This document shows positions 43,701 through 49,284 of a DNA stretch of 64,000 nt, piece after piece. Each line of letters starts with the position of its first letter. Position 1 is the stretch's first letter. Both the position numbers and the translations under genes were made by a program. Under the pieces are notes generated by a model. That model saw only the letters and a program-made list of their open reading frames with translations. It was not told the DNA's origin and searched no databases. The stretch lies in contig CM077643.1 in NCBI GenBank assembly GCA_039707465.1, forward strand, positions 333,766,419-333,830,418, written 5' to 3'. Source of the DNA: Rhabdophis nuchalis. Its lineage: Eukaryota; Chordata; Lepidosauria; Squamata; Natricidae.

Positions 43701-45874
43701 CTAAACAGGAATATATTTTACTCTACAAATGAGCTTCTGTGGCACAAATTGGACTAACATTCATTCTCCAAGAAGTGAAAAAGATCAGTTATTAAGAATC
43801 TGGAGAAGTGGGACTAGACAAAAATTGCTATTTATTTGTGGCCAGACTGTTAAACCTGTTCAAATTTTCAAGTACTTTTATCACATTTCCCACTCCTGCA
43901 GACAATGGGACAAGCAGTTTTTTTGCATTAGTACACCATCTGCCTACTTGCACAGTTTGCCTAACTCCTGAGAAATATAACCCACAGCATGCAATCAGCA
44001 CTGAAGAAGTCTTTCTTTTGTGTGCCGGACAGAACATATAGGTTTATTACATTTGTATAGTCCTTGCAACCTGAAAATATCTTTAACAGCGGCCTTTCTG
44101 CTCACCATTCAGTATGGAGAAGTTTATATTAAGAAAAACCCTAGGTCTCTAGAGAAATGCCTAAGGCCCTTTAATGAAATACTTCCCATTCTTCTGGGTA
44201 GAAAATGAAATATTAAAAATGGCAGAGTGACAGAATCAAGGCAAATGAAGATAACAAGCTGTTAAAAAAAGTGAAAGGTATCCAAACTATTTGGGAGTAG
44301 CATGTTCCATATTGCAGGAGCCACTCCCAAGTAGGCCCTGTCTCCGAGTCTAAACTCCCTTGTCTTTCAGTTAGGGAGAAATATGGAACAGGCTCTCTTC
44401 TGATGTTATAATTGGACAGGCTTAGTTATATTAGGGAAAACATATAGGGCTTTACGTAGAAAAAAAAACCTGTACTCAGCACTGAGACATATTGAAGCTA
44501 ACATTTTTTTACTGTTGATTTTTAAATATATTTCACTATTAGTGGACATCTCTGTTCCTATTAGCCAAAGTTAATGGAGAAATTACCATTCTTTCATGGA
44601 TTCTCTTTCATGGAAGAAAAGGAAAGACCATCTCACAAGATTATTTTATTTCTATCCTGCTTTTACTATTTTTACAACTAACTCAGGCAGCAAATATATT
44701 GAACATACTTTCCTCCTCTAATTTCCCCCATAACATCAACCCTGTGAGGTGAGGCGGCACTGACAGTGAGTGATTGGCCAAAGATCAGCCAATCAGCCTT
44801 CATGACTCATAATTCACCGTCTCAAAAGCTTTCCAGTCTGGTCTCTTGACCACAGACCAAATTGCAGGGATTCCCTTAACCAACTGTGTCAAGAAAAGGT
44901 GTAAAATGTGACCAAGCTCCCGAAGCAAATTTCTCACTTAGCAACATAAATCCTGGCTTCAATTGTGGTAAGTCAAGAACTACCTGTACAAGTATCTGAT
45001 CCCACGTCTCATTTATCCTGCAGCAAGAAACGGTAGCAATCTTTGCCATTTAACCTCCGGGGCCACCGAAATGATTAACCACACGTGGTTTTTGGTGTGT
45101 TTTTTTTTACGGAAAGGAGGGCAAAAGGGCTGGATTTCAGGCGAAGCAGACCTCGGAGGAAACATGCCCACACTCAACTTTCAAAGCTGATGTTCATCCA
45201 CCGCAGGACCGGGCGGAAGACGGAGGAAGAGAAGGGTTGCAAGGTACAGGCGCCCGACAACCATCCTCCCAAGTCCCGAGCGCGAGGAAAAGGTTGGCGA
45301 GGGAAAGGCACCCGGGGCTTCCACCCCAAAAAACTCCAGAACGCCACCGAGTCAATCACCGCCTTCCCCGCCGCTCCGCGTCCAGCAGTTGGGAAGGGTC
45401 GGCGGGGGCGGAGAACGAAGCTTCCTTGACAGGTGCGTGGGGAGGGGGGGGGGGGAGAAGAGCACGGCAGGTGAGGAGGAGAAGGAAGAGGAGGAGGCGG
45501 CCCCTGAACGAGAAAACCGGCCGGGAGCAGAAAAAAGAAGAAAGCCACGGGAATGGGGTTGGGAGGGTTGGGGGGGAGAAGGCTACCTGCAGTTCCGCTC
45601 GCTCCGCCTCCCACTCGGCTCTCTCGGCCTCGAAGCGGCCCCACTCGTGTTGCAGGAAATGCAGGATGCCGGGGACGCTGTACTGAGCCCGCGCTGCAGA
45701 GGCCGGAGCCGGCCCTGCCGAAGCGCTGCCAGCGGCCGCCGCCGCCGCTGCCGCCGCAGCCGCCGCTTCTCCGGACTCCAAGCCCGGCCCGGCCCCGCCC
45801 GGAGGTGGCGGCAAGAGCAGCGCGTTGTTGTTGTTGTTGTTGAAGAAGACGCCGGGGCCAGCCTGCTCGTCCAT
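4850..45874 (-). CDS. STRN: Striatin, complete 18-exon coding gene
   Basis: Striatin is a regulatory B''' subunit of PP2A and the core scaffold of STRIPAK complexes, acting at membranes and dendritic spines; the family binds caveolin and Ca2+-calmodulin. Joining 18 exons with GT-AG junctions and consistent phases gives 2397 nt (798 aa; human striatin is 780 aa). N-terminus [11 protein letters not shown] is diagnostic of STRN rather than STRN3 or STRN4. Residues about 1-64 are low-complexity (Asn6, Ala12), about 65-135 hold the caveolin-binding/coiled-coil part, about 330-370 a basic linker ([12 protein letters not shown]), and about 475-798 the WD40 propeller ending AKVFV. CDS exons, 5' to 3': 45874-45587, 37365-37262, 34093-34020, 32900-32822, 31877-31710, 27715-27580, 26481-26346, 22432-22322, 18285-18142, 14048-13912, 12192-12017, 10409-10362, 9724-9603, 9164-8997, 7733-7593, 6312-6205, 5188-5102, 5019-4850. 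No frameshift or internal stop. HEATR5B lies upstream on the same strand. Confidence 0.97.
5102..5188 (-). CDS. STRN: STRN exon 17 (WD40)
   Basis: Encodes [28 protein letters not shown], about residues 714-742. The acceptor GCAAAG has a poor pyrimidine tract; donor GTAAGT. Confidence 0.94.
6205..6312 (-). CDS. STRN: STRN exon 16 (WD40)
   Basis: Encodes [35 protein letters not shown], about residues 678-713. Its acceptor is also a tandem AACAGCAG; the proximal site gives the family length. Donor GTAAGT. Confidence 0.95.
6540..7140 (+). mobile_element. L1 ORF2 C-terminal remnant
   Basis: The + frame at 6829-7056 reads [20 protein letters not shown] then [20 protein letters not shown], the typical end of L1 ORF2. 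The upstream [14 protein letters not shown] zinc-knuckle region is decayed. STRN intron between exons 16 and 15. Confidence 0.65.
7593..7733 (-). CDS. STRN: STRN exon 15
   Basis: Encodes [46 protein letters not shown], about residues 631-677. Acceptor TTTGTAG, donor GTATGT, phase 1. Confidence 0.95.
8997..9164 (-). CDS. STRN: STRN exon 14 (WD40)
   Basis: Encodes [20 protein letters not shown] ..[14 protein letters not shown].., a WD blade with the GH..WD-type ends, about residues 575-630. Acceptor TTCTCAG, donor GTACTG (weaker than usual). Confidence 0.95.
9603..9724 (-). CDS. STRN: STRN exon 13 (WD40)
   Basis: Encodes [40 protein letters not shown], a full WD blade, about residues 534-574. 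The acceptor is a tandem CAGCAG; the proximal AG keeps the length seen in other striatins. Donor GTGAGT. Confidence 0.95.
10172..10265. mobile_element. Short palindromic hAT MITE, TSD gtttacat
   Basis: 94 bp from CAGGGGTCTCCAACC to CCCCTG with a perfect 8-bp duplication gtttacat (10164-10171, 10266-10273). One palindrome arm is shortened. It lies in the STRN intron between exons 13 and 12. Confidence 0.85.
10362..10409 (-). CDS. STRN: STRN micro-exon 12
   Basis: A 48-nt exon encoding [15 protein letters not shown], about residues 518-533. The acceptor is GTTTAG. The donor sits in a GTAAGTAAG context; using GTAAGTAA keeps the family frame (CAT AA|). Confidence 0.92.
10600..11205 (-). mobile_element. 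Ancient CR1/L3-like LINE remnant
   Basis: Plus-strand text resembles antisense CR1 ORF2 C-terminal sequence (AACCAGGACTGTGTACAGTA, TAGCATGGAATCTGCATTCT). It is heavily mutated with no open frame. Identification is by similarity to widely distributed amniote CR1 copies from memory. Confidence 0.45.
11314..11654. mobile_element. hAT-type element, TSD tattctac
   Basis: 341 bp starting CATTGGTGGGT and ending ACCCACCACTG with perfect tattctac at 11306-11313 and 11655-11662. Non-coding and CpG-bearing. STRN intron between exons 12 and 11. Confidence 0.83.
12017..12192 (-). CDS. STRN: STRN exon 11 (first WD40 repeat)
   Basis: Encodes [45 protein letters not shown], the first WD repeat, about residues 460-517. 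It ends AA|G with a GTAAGT donor. Confidence 0.96.
12801..13731 (+). mobile_element. Composite non-autonomous hAT-type element with TSD gtctagtc
   Basis: 931 bp bounded by imperfect terminal repeats (CAGTGGTGGGGAAACTC at left; the complement of the right end starts CAGTGGTTGGCAAAC) and a perfect 8-bp duplication gtctagtc at 12793-12800 and 13732-13739. The interior has a lead segment shared with the 40459 element, a 35-nt foreign insert (13006-13040), a long C/T-rich tract with (TG)n, and a CpG-rich block. It carries no transposase. Long ORFs across it are low-complexity or GC-skew artefacts. It lies in the STRN intron between exons 11 and 10. Confidence 0.85.
13912..14048 (-). CDS. STRN: STRN exon 10
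   Basis: Encodes [20 protein letters not shown] then [15 protein letters not shown].. ..LTYD, the conserved lead-in to the propeller, about residues 414-459. Ends in phase 0 before GTAAGTG. Confidence 0.96.
15140..15221. repeat. Fragment of the 47855-type repeat, inverted
   Basis: ATCTATATAAATAAAAATGT then CCGCTAATATCCGAAAGTAC matches the reverse complement of 48240-48312. It sits immediately 5' of the L2 LINE. Confidence 0.5.
15222..17950 (+). mobile_element. L2-clade LINE, nearly full ORF2, frameshifted
   Basis: Endonuclease part (15271-16308) has [10 protein letters not shown] and [11 protein letters not shown] motifs. A short deletion/frameshift near 16215-16300 leads into reverse transcriptase (16289-17440) with [32 protein letters not shown] and [11 protein letters not shown] second frameshift at about 17420 precedes the C-terminal [20 protein letters not shown] region, and an AATAAA-rich tail ends at about 17950. 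The 5' endonuclease is truncated. It is antisense to STRN in the intron between exons 10 and 9. L2 rather than CR1 is my reading of the RT motifs. Confidence 0.85.
18142..18285 (-). CDS. STRN: STRN exon 9
   Basis: Encodes [20 protein letters not shown] and a Pro/Ser-rich linker ending EINRTDE, about residues 366-413. Acceptor GGCCAG, donor GTAAGA, phase 1. Counted codons fill all 144 nt. Confidence 0.95.
18286..22321. other. STRN intron between exons 9 and 8
   Basis: About 4 kb of AT-rich intron. I see no ORF with coding character, no element with recognisable termini and no array; old unrecognised repeats may be present. Confidence 0.3.
22322..22432 (-). CDS. STRN: STRN exon 8 (basic linker)
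   Basis: Encodes [20 protein letters not shown] then [16 protein letters not shown], a strongly conserved lysine-rich linker, about residues 329-365. Donor GTAAGT, phase 1 (A|GA). Confidence 0.95.
22690..23050. repeat. Dispersed LINE-like repeat, copy 1
   Basis: Contains GAGGGGAATGATGTTCTAGA, GGCAGGCACCAC and GGAAGTGACCAAGGCATTAG. The first blocks recur around the hAT insertion at 40430-41700 and the last at 57380-57420. Probably part of an L2/CR1-like LINE; class not resolved. Confidence 0.5.
23829..24095. repeat. Diverged dispersed repeat related to the 60790 type
   Basis: Starts ACAGGCAATCCTCACTTAGT and includes TGGTTGTTAAGTGAAGTTGT and GTCATAACTGTAAACAGTTG. STRN intron between exons 8 and 7. 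Confidence 0.4.
24096..26345. other. STRN intron between exons 8 and 7, 3' part
   Basis: AT-rich intron with no recognised element or coding signal. Confidence 0.3.
26346..26481 (-). CDS. STRN: STRN exon 7
   Basis: Encodes [20 protein letters not shown], then [16 protein letters not shown] ..DGTDW, about residues 284-328. Acceptor CCCATAG, donor GTAAGA, ending phase 1. Confidence 0.93.
26888..27022. mobile_element. 135-bp palindromic hAT MITE, TSD gcctagaa
   Basis: Two 66-bp arms with two mismatches around a TAT centre, termini CAGGGGTCTGCAAAG, and perfect duplication gcctagaa at 26880-26887 and 27023-27030. It lies in the STRN intron between exons 7 and 6 and would fold as a long hairpin in pre-mRNA. 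Confidence 0.9.
27580..27715 (-). CDS. STRN: STRN exon 6 (acidic linker)
   Basis: Encodes [20 protein letters not shown] and an acidic [12 protein letters not shown] run, about residues 238-283. Its first base completes the GG|A glycine codon from exon 5, and it ends DTST in phase 0 with a GTGGGC donor. Confidence 0.92.
28476..28592 (+). mobile_element. CR1 3'-end fragment
   Basis: Shares the CCATTTGTCTGAAATGGTA and AAGTCCCTTCCAATTCTGTT 3'-end blocks with the CR1 at 49285-50510 and ends in a short TTATTCTG repeat with no expansion. STRN intron between exons 6 and 5. Confidence 0.75.
29082..29311. mobile_element. Possible degraded hAT element
   Basis: Starts CAGAGGTTTCCAAAC and ends TATGGGAACCACA, ends that look like diverged hAT termini, but I find no target duplication. 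STRN intron between exons 6 and 5. Confidence 0.35.
29312..31709. other. STRN intron between exons 6 and 5, unannotated part
   Basis: AT-rich intron with no recognised element or coding signal. Confidence 0.3.
31710..31877 (-). CDS. STRN: STRN exon 5
   Basis: Encodes [20 protein letters not shown] followed by a more variable acidic linker ending QKVMIG, about residues 182-237. Donor GG|GTAAGT. A strong inverted repeat lies about 54-87 nt upstream of its acceptor in the intron. Confidence 0.93.
32404..32711. mobile_element. hAT-type element, TSD caccccat
   Basis: 308 bp starting TAGAGGTGGTATTCAGCAGG and ending ATCCCACTCTG, flanked by perfect caccccat at 32396-32403 and 32712-32719. Internal repeated CACACCAC/GCCATGCCCACAAAGCC units. 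STRN intron between exons 5 and 4. Confidence 0.8.
32822..32900 (-). CDS. STRN: STRN exon 4
   Basis: Encodes [21 protein letters not shown] then RQLLR, about residues 156-181. Acceptor TTTTTCAG, donor GTAAGT, phase 2. All 79 nt fit the frame of the neighbouring exons. Confidence 0.93.
33195..33615 (+). mobile_element. Truncated mariner-like element with (TAGG)n microsatellite
   Basis: The left end CCGTATTTTTCGGAGTATAA resembles that of the 54196 MITE family. A GTAG/TAGG-rich tract (about 33268-33358) and a CAAACCTCCCCAAAACGGCC segment follow. No right terminus is seen. STRN intron between exons 4 and 3. Confidence 0.5.
34020..34093 (-). CDS. STRN: STRN exon 3
   Basis: Encodes [20 protein letters not shown] then NYDS. 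This is the basic calmodulin-binding-like end of the coiled coil, about residues 131-155. Donor GTAAGA, phase 1 (G|AT). Confidence 0.93.
35231..35531. mobile_element. hAT-type element, TSD tttgggat
   Basis: 301 bp starting CAGGGGTGGGTTC and ending GGAACCCACCACTG, perfect duplication tttgggat (35223-35230, 35532-35539). The interior includes a LINE/SINE-tail-like segment (GGGGTATAAATTTAATAAAA), which suggests a captured or nested retroelement tail. STRN intron 2. Confidence 0.83.
35860..36960 (+). mobile_element. L1 ORF2 remnant interrupted by a hAT element
   Basis: Around 35907-35990 the frame reads [25 protein letters not shown], an L1 ORF2 motif. L1-like sequence continues either side of the hAT insertion at 36581-36866 (the CATGCTTGGTGGACATGTAA segment matches the 6540 copy). 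Part of the sequence before 35860 may also be L1. STRN intron 2. Confidence 0.55.
36581..36866 (-). mobile_element. hAT-type element, short relative of the 40459 family
   Basis: 286 bp starting CAGGGGTCC and ending GGTTGGGGACCCCTG. Flanks gtttagaa (36573-36580) and gattagaa (36867-36874) match at 7 of 8. It shares the GAAACCGGTCCCTGGTGCC end and GC-rich core with the 40459 element in opposite orientation. A C17 run lies at 36753-36769. It is nested in an L1 remnant. Confidence 0.8.
37262..37365 (-). CDS. STRN: STRN exon 2 (coiled coil)
   Basis: Encodes [22 protein letters not shown], the body of the coiled coil, about residues 97-130. The acceptor is TTTTAG and the donor GTATGG, ending in phase 2 (CG|A). 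It follows a long intron 1 of about 8.2 kb. Confidence 0.94.
38275..38646. mobile_element. hAT-type element, flanks atctagcc/ctctagcc
   Basis: 372 bp starting CCGTGATGGCGAACC and ending AGCCATCACTG. The 8-bp flanks match 7 of 8 around a CTAG core (38267-38274, 38647-38654). Non-coding and GC-richer than its surroundings. STRN intron 1. Confidence 0.8.
40459..41673 (+). mobile_element. Composite hAT-type element with TSD ttctaaaa
   Basis: 1215 bp with terminal repeats CAGGGGTCCCCAACC / GGTTGGGGACCCCTG and a perfect duplication ttctaaaa at 40451-40458 and 41674-41681. Inside are a module shared with the 12801 element, (CTTT)17 at about 40641-40709 within an approximately 500-bp pyrimidine tract, and a CpG-rich block with a perfect 48-bp inverted repeat (41307-41354 / 41464-41511). 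It interrupts a copy of another dispersed repeat (40380-40458 / 41674-41890). STRN intron 1. Confidence 0.88.
40641..41153 (+). repeat. (CTTT)n and imperfect pyrimidine tract
   Basis: A perfect (CTTT)17 run to 40709, then about 440 bp of C/T-rich sequence with (CTGT)/(TCTC) variants and a (TG)n stretch. It lies inside the 40459 hAT element. Confidence 0.95.
41674..41900. repeat. Dispersed LINE-like repeat, copy 2 (split by hAT)
   Basis: Together with 40380-40458 this is one repeat copy split by the 40459-41673 hAT element. Continuity is shown by GGGGAATGATGTTCTAAAA on the left and GGCAGGTACCAC on the right, as in the uninterrupted copy at 22800. Confidence 0.6.
42000..42900 (-). mobile_element. 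Possible ancient CR1/L3-like LINE remnant
   Basis: Segments such as TTTTTGAAGATAGACATTTG and ATATGGCAAGATTCTTGTGT resemble antisense CR1/L3 reverse transcriptase remnants common in amniotes. No frame survives. STRN intron 1. Confidence 0.35.
43269..43357. mobile_element. Short hAT MITE, TSD tgatagag
   Basis: 89 bp, CAGGGGTCTCCAACC to GGTTGGAGACCCCTG, perfect duplication tgatagag (43261-43268, 43358-43365). It is an internally deleted derivative of the same family as the 10172 element. STRN intron 1. Confidence 0.87.
44860..44992. repeat. Partial copy of the 60790-type repeat
   Basis: Contains CTCACTTAGCAACATAAATC, CTTCAATTGTGGTAAGTCAA and ends GAACTACCTGTA. STRN intron 1. Upstream, 44735-44800 resembles an old amniote LINE tail (CAACCCTGTGAGGTGAGG). 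Confidence 0.5.
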
Positions 45875-46090
45875 GGCTGGAGCCGTCGTCGCGGGCGGGC
45901 GGGACCTTCCGCTCTTCCTCCGCGCCTCGCCCGAGCGGTCGTTACAGTCGCTGCCGCCGCCGTCCGCTGCCGCCGCTTCCCCCGTCCGCCTCGCTCACTG
46001 GAAGCAGTAACAAACTGGGCGCGTCCGCTCCACCGTCAGCGCCCTGACAGCCACCCCCGCCGGCGGCTACCGGGCCTCGCTGGAGTCAAT
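45240..46090 (-). promoter_or_regulatory. STRN: CpG island covering the STRN promoter and exon 1
   Basis: An abrupt GC-rich, CpG-dense block in otherwise AT-rich DNA covers exon 1, the start of intron 1 and about 200 bp upstream of the ATG at 45874. No TATA box is evident, as expected for a broad housekeeping-type promoter. The transcription start is not resolvable but should lie at about 45.9-46.1 kb. A G12 run at 45444-45455 lies in intron 1. Confidence 0.75.
45587..45874 (-). CDS. STRN: STRN exon 1 (start codon, residues 1-96)
   Basis: Opens at ATG 45874 inside a CpG island and ends ..AELQ before a GTAGCC donor (phase 0). Contains six AAC codons (Asn6), a PPPP stretch, twelve Ala codons, then the conserved [16 protein letters not shown] segment that begins the caveolin-binding/coiled-coil region. 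The Asn and Ala tracts largely explain why the product is longer than human striatin. Confidence 0.95.
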
Positions 46091-46124
46091 TCCAAAACCG
46101 CGTTCCGCGCTTGGAGGACCTGAG

Positions 46125-46143
46125 GCATCTTGGGAAATGCAGT
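46125..46143 (-). promoter_or_regulatory. ZNF143/Staf-like site upstream of STRN
   Basis: GCATCTTGGGAAATGCAGT is close to the reverse complement of the ZNF143/THAP11-type promoter element ACTACAATTCCCAGAATGC. It sits at the upstream edge of the CpG island, a usual location for this element. The match is by eye. Confidence 0.45.
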
Positions 46144-46880
46144 TCCCTATCGGAAAGAATGGAGTAGCTGCGAATGTCAACAACAAAAGAAGATAATGAT
46201 TTGGTGCTTCGCGGGTTACGAAAATCTCAAGTTTGTTTTGCAGACAGTTTTTTTTAAAGTTAGATAAAGAAATTATGCTATGAAAGCGACTAGAGTTTAG
46301 GACCTTTGAGTGAATTTTATGGTTGAGTCGATTGATTAAAGTGGCGTACATTGGTGTCAAGAAGCCCAACAAATTAATGAGATCGCAAGTGGCAGTAACC
46401 AACGAAGGGAAAAAATCTTGGAATAATGGTAAACAGTTCAATGATGGTGTTGACACAATGTGCCTCTAATATTTTTAAAAGGCCAAAAGTATATTAGAAT
46501 AAGAAATAGAAATGACAATAAAGAAGGTAATATTATAATCCCTTTATATAAACCAAGAATGTCACTGCAACTCCAAAAGGTATAGTGAAACTAGAGTAGG
46601 GTTCAGTGAAGGGAAATTAAGATGATCAAAGGGCTGGAGTAATGTTGCCAAAACGCACTTTATGCAACAGAAACAGATATTATCCTTCAAAATCATGAGA
46701 CAAACAACACTGGACTTACTGGCTATACAACTATTTCTAGGTTGCTTTTTTTGGTGATCAGTTAATCATTGATCTCAGATTATGGCTTTCAATTTAAGTC
46801 AGGGTTATAGAAAGCCTTGTAATTACTGTGCATTTATACTTATCTTTCATTGGCACATTGCCCAGATTTGAAGAGGCAGA
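46144..46880. other. Intergenic sequence upstream of STRN
   Basis: No gene or recognisable repeat. GC content drops sharply at the CpG-island edge. Confidence 0.3.
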
Positions 46881-47400
46881 AAGGAAAAAAATGTAGTGAC
46901 AGAACCATGTTTACATTGCTATCAATTGGCCTGACCTGTTGCTATCTGAAGAATTTGAATATAACAAGGTATGTTTTTATTGGCTTGTCTCTCTTCAACT
47001 GGGACTATTTGCACCATACAATTTAGCCTCTATGGTTTCTCAAGCCTCTCATTTGCTGCAAGGGAAACGAGTTGCACATCTGATCCTAGTAAGATTTGGT
47101 TTAAGGCTATATTAATGGGTAGTTGATGCTCAAAGGAGAACAGTACCAGAATTGTGGGGCATTTGGTGTAGCTTTTTGTTTTCTACCTTCTATCCAAGAA
47201 ACTGGTCTTGATATTTACTGGCTCTTTTCCTGTGACAATTTAGATCAGCCCTTCTATTTGCAATTGCCCACTGCTGTGAAAGTACACCCAATGTTTTACA
47301 ACAATCTTTATGAGGAAGGGGCCTCAATGTCTTTTGTTTTCTGCAGCTTCTGCCATCTGAAATTTCCACGAGCCATATCCTCCTGAACTGCCTAGTGTCC
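46880..47400 (+). mobile_element. Possible Ty3/gypsy integrase-end remnant
   Basis: At 47247-47320 the + frame reads FYLQLPTAVKVHPMFYNNLY, like the integrase C-terminal LxLPxxxxxHPVFHVSLL pattern of gypsy elements. Degraded, no LTR seen, and cut by the hAT at 47407. Intergenic. Confidence 0.35.
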
Positions 47401-47406
47401 TACCAG

Positions 47407-47532
47407 CAGTGGTGGGTTGCAATTTATTTTACTACCGGTTCGCTAGTGCGTGCAATCATGCAATGCTTCTGAGCATGCGCAGAAGCGTGTGGGTGAGTGG
47501 GCAGAGGGCGAACCGGCAGCAACCCACCTCTG
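47407..47532. mobile_element. Short hAT-type element, flanks cctaccag/ccgaccag
   Basis: 126 bp starting CAGTGGTGGGTTGCAA and ending GCAACCCACCTCTG. The 8-bp flanks match 7 of 8 (47399-47406, 47533-47540). Intergenic; it interrupts a gypsy-like remnant. Confidence 0.78.
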
Positions 47533-47854
47533 CCGACCAGACTTTAATCGTCAAAGAGGGCAGTGTTCTCTTTCACACCTGCCTTGTAAGCTGCTATTTT
47601 AGACTTACTTTGAATAGAGAAAGTGGAATATATTCCACCCTTTTTGAGTTCTTCCAAGATTAGGAATTCAACGCCATGTAGAGCAGTACTGTACTAGTTT
47701 TATTGTAAAGCTATAGTTAAAGAACCTTGCAAGTCTGAATGCTCTTCCCTCCCTCCCTCCCTCCCTTTACCTTTGTGAGAACTAGGAAGGAGTTTGTCTG
47801 AGATGTTTAGCAAGGTAACTTACTAAAAGCCTTTTATTTCACAACTAGCGGTAA

Positions 47855-48316
47855 CCAGCCACGCGTTGCTGTGGCCCAGTCTGGTTAAATGGCCAACCAA
47901 ACTGTGTACACAGCCACCGTATAACCCCCAACCTACCTACCTACTGTATTTCTTACTCTCTCCCTCTAACTACCGGCGTCCCACGAGGCTACCGGGTGGC
48001 TGCTGCCATTAGCCTGGTCCAGGGAGGCGCATGCAGAGATTCCTGCGTTGCCCTTGGCAACGGGCTGCCTCAAGCCCGTTCACTGACGCAGCAGCCGGGT
48101 AGGAGGAGTTACAGGGAGGTGAAAACTTCACAAGTGGGTACATTTTGCGTGTGTACCGTGCACACGACACACATGTGCCAGGCACACAAAAGGTACGTAT
48201 GATTGATTCGGAAGTCCATGGGAACATTTGGTGTCAATTGGTGTCAATTGGTCCAGTAGTTTCTGAGATTAGCGGCTTTGCACAAACTATTTTACATTTT
48301 TATTTATATAGATTGG
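47855..48316. repeat. Dispersed repeat ending TTTATATAGAT
   Basis: Starts ACTAGCGGTAACCAGCCACG and ends TACATTTTTATTTATATAGA. Its right end reappears inverted at 15140-15221. Intergenic; class unknown (Penelope- or RTE-like tails are possible). Confidence 0.5.
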
Positions 48317-49225
48317 TAGTAGCTTTTCCTCCTGTCCCTCAAGGCCTTTCTCTCTTCACTCTGTAATTTCATACTTGTCAGATGATTCTGAGAATAGGCC
48401 TAGTCCATCTTTGGCAGTGTTGTCATTGCTTCCAGTCCATTCCTTGACGATAGGAAGAGTGAGTCTAAACGGGGAGATAGTGTAGACCTACCAGACTTAA
48501 AGAACATAGAGGGGCAAAAAGACAATTAAGGAAGCAGAGCTGTTACAGAAGAGATTTCTGAGTCCAGGTGATGGGGAGCGTGCCAGAAAAAAAAAGAACT
48601 CCAACTTAATGGCACTAAATGTAAATTGTGTCTGAATATTACTTTGATAGGCTTTAAAACTCCTGTTACATTTCTCTACTAAGCATAAAGATCTTTCCAT
48701 AAGTCCAAGTGATCCTTGGTTCCAAACTTTGCCAGCCTCATAGGGCTTGACATAAAATTCTAAAAAAAAAAATATGAGTGCAATTATGGGCATAGCTACC
48801 ATAGTTAGAAGCCAATGTGGGTACTCCCTGCCCTGCCCTCTAACAGGTGGGCATATTTGTTAGGCTATGTATACCGTTTTCTAAAAATGATTACGTGGCC
48901 TCACTGCATTCTTGAAAATAATGTCATAGCATCCATAAAGGCTTTGCAGCATAAAAACCCTATTTATTCTAGTTAGAAGAATCTAAAAAAAAAAATCAAA
49001 TGAGACATAGAAGTTGGCAGACAGCAAAGAAGCTAACCACAATAATTAGTTTGCTTATCTTTAGCAAATACTGCAATTCTGATTAGTGAGAAAAGGTAAA
49101 TGAAGAAAAAATATGTGTCCAATTTAATAAAAAATAGGACTCCTGGTTTTAACCACTTTTGCTTTACATGAAATTAGAAAAACAATATGCCTATAGAGTA
49201 TTATATCTTTTCTATGATGCTTCCC
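48317..49225. other. Intergenic sequence
   Basis: No coding frame, array or element with clear ends seen. Confidence 0.3.
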
Positions 49226-49284
49226 CAATTAATTGAAAGCATAAGCTTTCAATTAATAAGCAATTAATCATAAGCAATTAATTG

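Noticed and set aside
45085..46123. Plus-strand ORFs of 96-244 codons
   Set aside because: Antisense and frame shadows of STRN exon 1 and its CpG island, rich in Arg/Gly/Pro.
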